Source of the DNA: Panacagrimonas sp052387695
GTDB lineage: Bacteria; Pseudomonadota; Gammaproteobacteria; Nevskiales; Nevskiaceae
DNA length: 64,000 nt
Direction of reading: 5' to 3'
NCBI GenBank assembly: GCA_052387695.1
Contig: JBQTIX010000059.1
Coordinates: forward strand, 31,755-95,754
Numbering within the stretch: position 1 is the first letter of the stretch; every line of letters begins with the position of its first letter. The translations under genes were made by a program, and so were the position numbers. Positions 59,907 through 64,000 of this stretch are shown piece after piece. The notes under the pieces are model-generated. The model was not told where the DNA came from, searched no databases, and was given only the letters and a program-made list of their open reading frames with translations.

Positions 59907-60558
59907 ACCCGCGGTTCTGCTGCGTCAGGGCCTGCGCGAACTCGGACTGGATGCCGCGCTGGGCGAACCCCTGATGGCCTACCTCGCCGAGCTGGTGAAA
60001 TGGAACGGCGCCTACAATCTCACCGCCGTGCGCGATCCGGCTGATATGGTGACGAGGCATCTGCTCGATTCGCTGGCGGTTATTCAACACGCTTCGCGCC
60101 TCGTGCCTCACGCCGCGCTGTGGATGGACATCGGCAGCGGCGCCGGTCTGCCCGGCATCCCGCTCGCCCTTGTCCGTCCCGACTGGCATGTCACTCTGCT
60201 CGACAGCAATGGCAAGAAGACGCGCTTCCTGCGCCACGCACAGCGCAGGTTGGGGCTTCAGAACATCGAAGTCGTCGAGGCGCGTGCCGAGGAACATCAA
60301 GCCGGGGTATTGGCCGACGCCCTCATCAGCCGCGCCTTTGCCTCGCTCGCCGATTTCCTGCGCCTGACCGCGCATCTGCTGAAACCGGGAGGACGCTGGC
60401 TGGCGATGAAGGGTCGGGTGGACGACAATGAGCTGAGTCAGTTGCACGCGGGCGCTTCAGTGGAGCAGGTCATGCCGTTGAACGTGCCGGGACTGGCTGA
60501 GCAGCGTCACCTGGTCGTCTGTTCCCGTCGTCCCTGGTCTTCCCCTTCGCAGCCATGA
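59890..60558 (+). CDS. rsmG: 16S rRNA (guanine527-N7)-methyltransferase
   Basis: SAM-dependent methyltransferase acting on G527 of 16S rRNA, 222 residues. WNGAYNLTAVRDPADMVTRHLLDSLAV and DIGSGAGLPGIPLALVRPDW are the family signature. The GTG at 59890 overlaps the end of the transpeptidase gene; the RBS-like GGCGCATC is weak. The stop overlaps parA (ATGA). The rsmG-parA-parB-atp order is typical of proteobacterial origin-proximal regions. Confidence 0.94.
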   Translation: MKRIAEPAVLLRQGLRELGLDAALGEPLMAYLAELVKWNGAYNLTAVRDPADMVTRHLLDSLAVIQHASRLVPHAALWMDIGSGAGLPGIPLALVRPDWHVTLLDSNGKKTRFLRHAQRRLGLQNIEVVEARAEEHQAGVLADALISRAFASLADFLRLTAHLLKPGGRWLAMKGRVDDNELSQLHAGASVEQVMPLNVPGLAEQRHLVVCSRRPWSSPSQP

Positions 60559-61334
60559 GCCACGTCATCGCGGTCGCCAATCAGAAGGGTGGCGTCGGCA
60601 AGACCACCACCGCCGTCAATCTGTCGGCCTCCCTGGCCGCAACGCGCCGCCGCGTGCTGTTGGTGGATCTCGACGCGCAGGGCAACGCGACCACCGGTCT
60701 GGGCGTGGACAAGACGACGGTCAAGCTCACCGGCCGCGACGTGCTGCTGGAAGCCGCCACGATGAGCGCGGCGATCCGGCACCTCGAGGCACTGAATCTC
60801 TGGCTGCTGCCTGCCAACAGCGACATGACCGAGGCCGAGATCCGGCTGCGCGACCTCGCGGCCGGAGATTTTGCGCTTCGCACTGCGCTGGCCGAGGTCG
60901 CGCAGGATTTCGACTACGTGATCCTGGACTGTCCGCCGGCCCTGTCCAAGCTCACCGTCAACGCCCTGGTCGCCGCCGACGGCGTGTTGATTCCGATGCA
61001 ATGCGAGTACTACGCACTGGAAGGCCTGAGCGCCCTGATGGACACGGTCAAGAAGATCAAGCGGATGATCAATCCCAAGCTGGAGATCGAGGGACTGCTG
61101 CGCACCATGTTCGATCCGCGCAACAATCTGTCCAACGAAGTCTCGGCGCAGTTGCTGCTGCACTTCCCGGACAAGGTCTATCGCACGATCATTCCGCGCA
61201 ACGTGCGCCTGGCCGAGGCGCCGAGCCACGGCCTGCCGGTGCTGGTGTACGACGCCAGTTCGACCGGCGCCAATGCCTACCTGGCGCTTGCGGGCGAGAT
61301 GCTGCGACGACACGACGCAAGCGGTTTCCGGTGA
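60555..61334 (+). CDS. parA: Chromosome partitioning ATPase ParA
   Basis: 259-residue deviant-Walker ATPase of the ParA/Soj type that drives segregation of the ParB-bound origin. KGGVGKTTTAVNLSASLA at residues 11-28 contains the signature lysine; LLVDLDAQGNATTGLG and ILDCPPALSKLTVNAL follow. A short chromosomal type without the N-terminal DNA-binding domain of plasmid ParAs. Confidence 0.96.
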   Translation: MSHVIAVANQKGGVGKTTTAVNLSASLAATRRRVLLVDLDAQGNATTGLGVDKTTVKLTGRDVLLEAATMSAAIRHLEALNLWLLPANSDMTEAEIRLRDLAAGDFALRTALAEVAQDFDYVILDCPPALSKLTVNALVAADGVLIPMQCEYYALEGLSALMDTVKKIKRMINPKLEIEGLLRTMFDPRNNLSNEVSAQLLLHFPDKVYRTIIPRNVRLAEAPSHGLPVLVYDASSTGANAYLALAGEMLRRHDASGFR

Positions 61335-61440
61335 CCGGATTCCTGTCTCCGGTGAAGTCAGGCCGCGGGTTCGCTGGATACGAACAGGAATCTGGATTGA
61401 AATCTTGCTCCCACGCAGACGCGGGCGGAAACTGCGGCCC

Positions 61441-62310
61441 ATGAGCACACATAAAAAGAGAGGACTGGGCCGGGATCTGAGCGCCTTGCTGAGCAGCGGT
61501 AGCACGCTGTCCGAGTCTGAAACGGCCGGTGCCACGACCCAGCAGGAAATTGCGCTGGATCGGCTGCAAGCGGGCCGCCACCAGATGCGGCGCCATTTCG
61601 ACGAGGCGGCGCTGGCCGAGCTCGCGGCTTCCATCGCTGCGCAGGGCGTGGTCCAGCCGATCGTGGTGCGGCCGCTGGACGGACGGGACCGGGATCGTTT
61701 CGAGATCGTTGCCGGGGAACGGCGCTGGCGCGCGGCTCAACTGGCGGGCCTGAAATCCATTCCCGCCGTTGTGCGCGTGCTCGACGAGCGCAGCGCGATG
61801 GCGGTCGGGCTGGTGGAAAATATCCAGCGTGCGGACCTGAATCCGCTGGAAGAAGCGGACGCGCTGCGCCGGCTGATCGACGAATGCAAGCTCACACACG
61901 AACAGATCGCCGAGTCGGTGGGGCGCTCGCGTGCCGCAGTGACCAATCTGCTGCGCCTGATGGAACTCAATCCGGACGTGCAGCAACTCGTGCGCGAGCG
62001 ACGCCTGAGCCTGGGTCATGCCAAGGTCCTGCTGGGGGCGGAAGGTGCACGGCAGTCGTCGCTGGGAGCGCTGGTCGCGGACCAGCAGTTGAGCGTGCGG
62101 CAGACCGAGGCGCTGGTTCAGGGACGTGACGCATCGGACAGGCCCGCGAAGGCCGACGGCAAACCGGTCGCTCCCGAGATGCAGGCGCTGCTGGCCAAGC
62201 GTTTCGGCCTGCCGGTGAAGCTGCAACAAAATGCCCAGGGTCGCGGGCGGATTACGATCAGCTTCAGGAGCGCGAGCGAGCTCGATGGCTTGGTCCGCCG
62301 GTTCACTTGA
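61441..62310 (+). CDS. parB: Chromosome partitioning protein ParB
   Basis: 289-residue CTPase/DNA-binding protein spreading from parS. KRGLGRDLSALLS at the N-terminus, FEIVAGERRWRAAQLAGL (CTP-binding region), ENIQRADLNPLEEA, and the helix-turn-helix THEQIAESVGRSRAAVTNLLRL. The C-terminal dimerisation domain ends FRSASELDGLVRRF. A 106-base gap separates it from parA, unusually long for this pair, and ATG 61441 is chosen over an in-frame ATG inside parA. No parS site was recognised in the window. Confidence 0.95.
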   Translation: MSTHKKRGLGRDLSALLSSGSTLSESETAGATTQQEIALDRLQAGRHQMRRHFDEAALAELAASIAAQGVVQPIVVRPLDGRDRDRFEIVAGERRWRAAQLAGLKSIPAVVRVLDERSAMAVGLVENIQRADLNPLEEADALRRLIDECKLTHEQIAESVGRSRAAVTNLLRLMELNPDVQQLVRERRLSLGHAKVLLGAEGARQSSLGALVADQQLSVRQTEALVQGRDASDRPAKADGKPVAPEMQALLAKRFGLPVKLQQNAQGRGRITISFRSASELDGLVRRFT

Positions 62311-62352
62311 GGGCTCTTCCGGGCCGCGACAATGTGGAGGGGCGGAGCACAG

Positions 62353-63153
62353 ATGATCCAGTACGGCACCGCATTGATCACGGGGGCTTCCGGCGGCATC
62401 GGCGAGGCTTTCGCCCGCCGGCTCGCGGCGGATGGCGCAGATCTGCTGCTGGTGGCGCGCTCGTCGGACAAGCTGGCGAAGCTCGCCAGCGCCCTGCGCA
62501 AATCCTGCGGTGTCCGTGTCGAGATGCTGGTCGAGGACCTGTCGATGCGTGATTGCGGCGCGCGACTCAGGCAGGCCGCGGACGGTTATGGCATGAAGAT
62601 CGATCTGCTGATCAACAATGCCGGCTTCGGCATGGTTGGCGGCTTCCACAAGCTGGACGCGGCGCGGATGCAGGAAATGATCGCGCTGAACATCTCGGCG
62701 GTGGTCGATATCACCCGGGCTTTTCTACCGGACATGCTGGCGCAGAGTCGTGGCGCCATCATCAACATCGCTTCGATGGCTGCGTTTCAACCGACGCCTT
62801 TCATGACCGCCTACGGCGCGACCAAGGCTTTTGTGCTGTCGTTCAGTGAAGGCCTGTGGGGTGAATACCGCAAGCGCGGCATCCGGGTGCTCGCGGTGTG
62901 TCCGGGGCCGGTCGATACGGGGTTCTTCGAGGCCACTGGCAGGCCCGAAATGCGTGCGGGCGTACCGCGGAGAATGATGCTCCAGGCCACGCGGGTGGTG
63001 GAAGCAAGCCTCGATGCGCTGGCGCACAACAAGATGATCGTCGTGCCGGGTGGTATGGGGCAGGGACTGCTGGCCGGGTTGCCGCGGCTGGCTCCGCGCA
63101 AGTGGGTGGCGGCGGGCCTCGCCCGGGTCCTTGCGAGGTCTACGAAAAGCTGA
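62353..63153 (+). CDS. Short-chain dehydrogenase/reductase
   Basis: 266-residue NAD(P)-dependent oxidoreductase. ALITGASGGIGEAFARRLA binds the cofactor, LLINNAGFGMVG follows, and the active site has the serine in INIASMAAFQ and YGATKAF (YxxxK). It is similar to the DltE/YqjQ-type SDRs with a membrane-affine C-terminus (GLLAGLPRLAPRKWVAAGLAR). Substrate unknown. Its place between parB and atpI is not functionally informative. Confidence 0.9.
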   Translation: MIQYGTALITGASGGIGEAFARRLAADGADLLLVARSSDKLAKLASALRKSCGVRVEMLVEDLSMRDCGARLRQAADGYGMKIDLLINNAGFGMVGGFHKLDAARMQEMIALNISAVVDITRAFLPDMLAQSRGAIINIASMAAFQPTPFMTAYGATKAFVLSFSEGLWGEYRKRGIRVLAVCPGPVDTGFFEATGRPEMRAGVPRRMMLQATRVVEASLDALAHNKMIVVPGGMGQGLLAGLPRLAPRKWVAAGLARVLARSTKS

Positions 63154-63325
63154 TCTTGGGAGACGATTCCGATACGAAAACCGTTGCATAAATGACGCAT
63201 GTCACCGTCCTGCTGCGTCGCGTCAAATCGCGTTGACCGCGTTCGCATCCGGCCTGTAAACTGCGTGCCGCTCGCAAGGGCGGCTTGCGACTCTGCCGGG
63301 GTCTTGAGGGGTGGTGGAGTCGGGG

Positions 63326-63718
63326 ATGGGAAGCGGCACGAAATGGTTGCATCTGCGCGGTGTGAAGCTGGCCTGGGCCGTGTGTCTGACCCAGTTGCTC
63401 ATCACCCTGATAGCCGCCTCGATCGTCGGACTCCTGGCCGGAATGGCAGCGGTGAAAGCCTCCTTGTACGGTGGCCTGATCGCGATAGTGCCTACGGCGT
63501 ACATGGGTCTGCGGGTGTACCTCAGACGTAATGGCAACGAGCCCAAGGATGTGTTGGGATCGTTCTATCGCGGCGAGATCGGAAAGTTTGCGTTGACGGC
63601 GCTGATGTTCTTCTTCGGCGTCAAGATGTTCGGAACTCAGTTTCTGCCACTGCTGGCCACCTACATGGTGTGCCTGATCGCGTATCCCGCGGTCATGGTG
63701 GCGGCAAGAATCGATTAA
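63326..63718 (+). CDS. atpI: ATP synthase subunit I
   Basis: 130-residue membrane protein with four hydrophobic segments (QLLITLIAASIVGLLAG; ASLYGGLIAIVPTAYMGL; GKFALTALMFFFGVKMF; LLATYMVCLIAYPAVMV). It precedes atpB, as AtpI does, and may assist c-ring assembly or Mg2+ uptake. ATG 63326 with GGAG six bases upstream is chosen; a GTG at 63311 would add five residues. Confidence 0.9.
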   Translation: MGSGTKWLHLRGVKLAWAVCLTQLLITLIAASIVGLLAGMAAVKASLYGGLIAIVPTAYMGLRVYLRRNGNEPKDVLGSFYRGEIGKFALTALMFFFGVKMFGTQFLPLLATYMVCLIAYPAVMVAARID

Positions 63719-63744
63719 GACTTAGATGATGAGACGGGGAAGGA

Positions 63745-64000
63745 ATGGCGGCTGAAGGCGGTCACGGCGGCGAAGCGCAAACCTCGGGTGAGTACGTTGT
63801 CCATCACCTGACCAATCTGAAGCTCGATCTTCAGACGATGGCTATCGACCCGCTGGCGACCGGTTTCTGGGTTATCCATCTCGACTCCATCATTTTTTCG
63901 GTATTGCTCGGTCTGGTTTTCCTGGTGATCTTCCGCGGCGTTGCCGCCAAGGCCACCAGCGGCGTGCCCTCCGGCACGCAGAACTTCGTCGAGATCGTGC
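63745..64000 (+). CDS. atpB: ATP synthase F0 subunit a, 5' part
   Basis: ATG 63745 with GGGGAAGGA upstream starts a frame open to the window end, 85 codons long. It encodes EYVVHHLTNLKLDLQTMAID, WVIHLDSIIFSVLLGLVFLV (first membrane helix) and SGVPSGTQNFVEI, matching the N-terminus of the proton channel subunit a of gammaproteobacterial F-type ATPases. The rest lies beyond the window. Confidence 0.94.
   Translation, partial: MAAEGGHGGEAQTSGEYVVHHLTNLKLDLQTMAIDPLATGFWVIHLDSIIFSVLLGLVFLVIFRGVAAKATSGVPSGTQNFVEIV

Noticed and set aside
60555..62310. parS sites near parAB
   Set aside because: No sequence close to TGTTTCACGTGAAACA was found by eye in or around the genes.

Overview
The window is about 64 kb of GC-rich, gene-dense chromosomal DNA from a Gram-negative proteobacterium. 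The prfB-lysS pair, LpxL-type lipid A acyltransferase, OmpA, YceD-rpmF-plsX block, dnaX-ybaB pair and rsmG-parA-parB...atpI-atpB order fit Gammaproteobacteria. The dispersed palindromic repeats and protein similarities suggest a Xanthomonadales-like lineage, although ilvH-ilvC-pssA-leuA is an order I associate more with Betaproteobacteria. Placement below class is an inference. Both ends cut genes: nirB at the left and atpB at the right.

Layout. 1-6.1 kb holds assimilatory nitrate/nitrite reduction: nirB (3' part), nirD, an FAD oxidoreductase and nasA, whose coding region carries an in-frame block of palindromes. 6.2-10.9 kb is branched-chain amino acid and phospholipid synthesis (ilvH, ilvC, pssA, leuA), with a MITE-like element and a candidate leucine-rich leader peptide before leuA. 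10.9-25.7 kb is mostly housekeeping: acetyltransferases, family-4 uracil-DNA glycosylase, an MFS exporter, plsX-rpmF-yceD, a penicillin-acylase-type hydrolase, a POT transporter, dnaX-ybaB, an SMR exporter, cysG (which makes the siroheme NirB needs) and argD. 25.7-31.2 kb has a FecR/SPOR protein, a K+/H+ antiporter, suhB/trmJ diverging from a palindrome, and two small membrane proteins.

31.2-36 kb is one exported protein of about 1547 residues built from two copies of a parallel beta-helix module around Ig-like repeats. 36-40.5 kb has tas, prkB, trmB, thiG and thiS, then a tRNA-Gly(CCC) preceded by two tandem 103-bp partial copies of itself. 41-46.5 kb is envelope and miscellaneous genes (lipoprotein, thioredoxin-like protein, COG0523 GTPase, esterase, alkaline phosphatase). 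46.6-49.1 kb is an arsenic operon (arsR-arsI-arsN::arsC fusion-aquaporin) under a perfect palindromic operator. 49.1-56.6 kb holds ompA, prfB with its programmed frameshift, lysS, a second MITE copy, a DUF4331 protein and decayed genes. 56.6-64 kb holds an LpxL-type acyltransferase, a TPR protein and an L,D-transpeptidase sharing a C-terminal domain, then rsmG-parA-parB-SDR-atpI-atpB.

The unusual content is mainly repeat-driven: a MITE family with target-site duplications, a composite double-hairpin intergenic family, palindromes inside coding sequence (nasA, trmJ), and tRNA-derived tandem repeats. No CRISPR array, phage, integrase, full insertion sequence or rRNA was seen.
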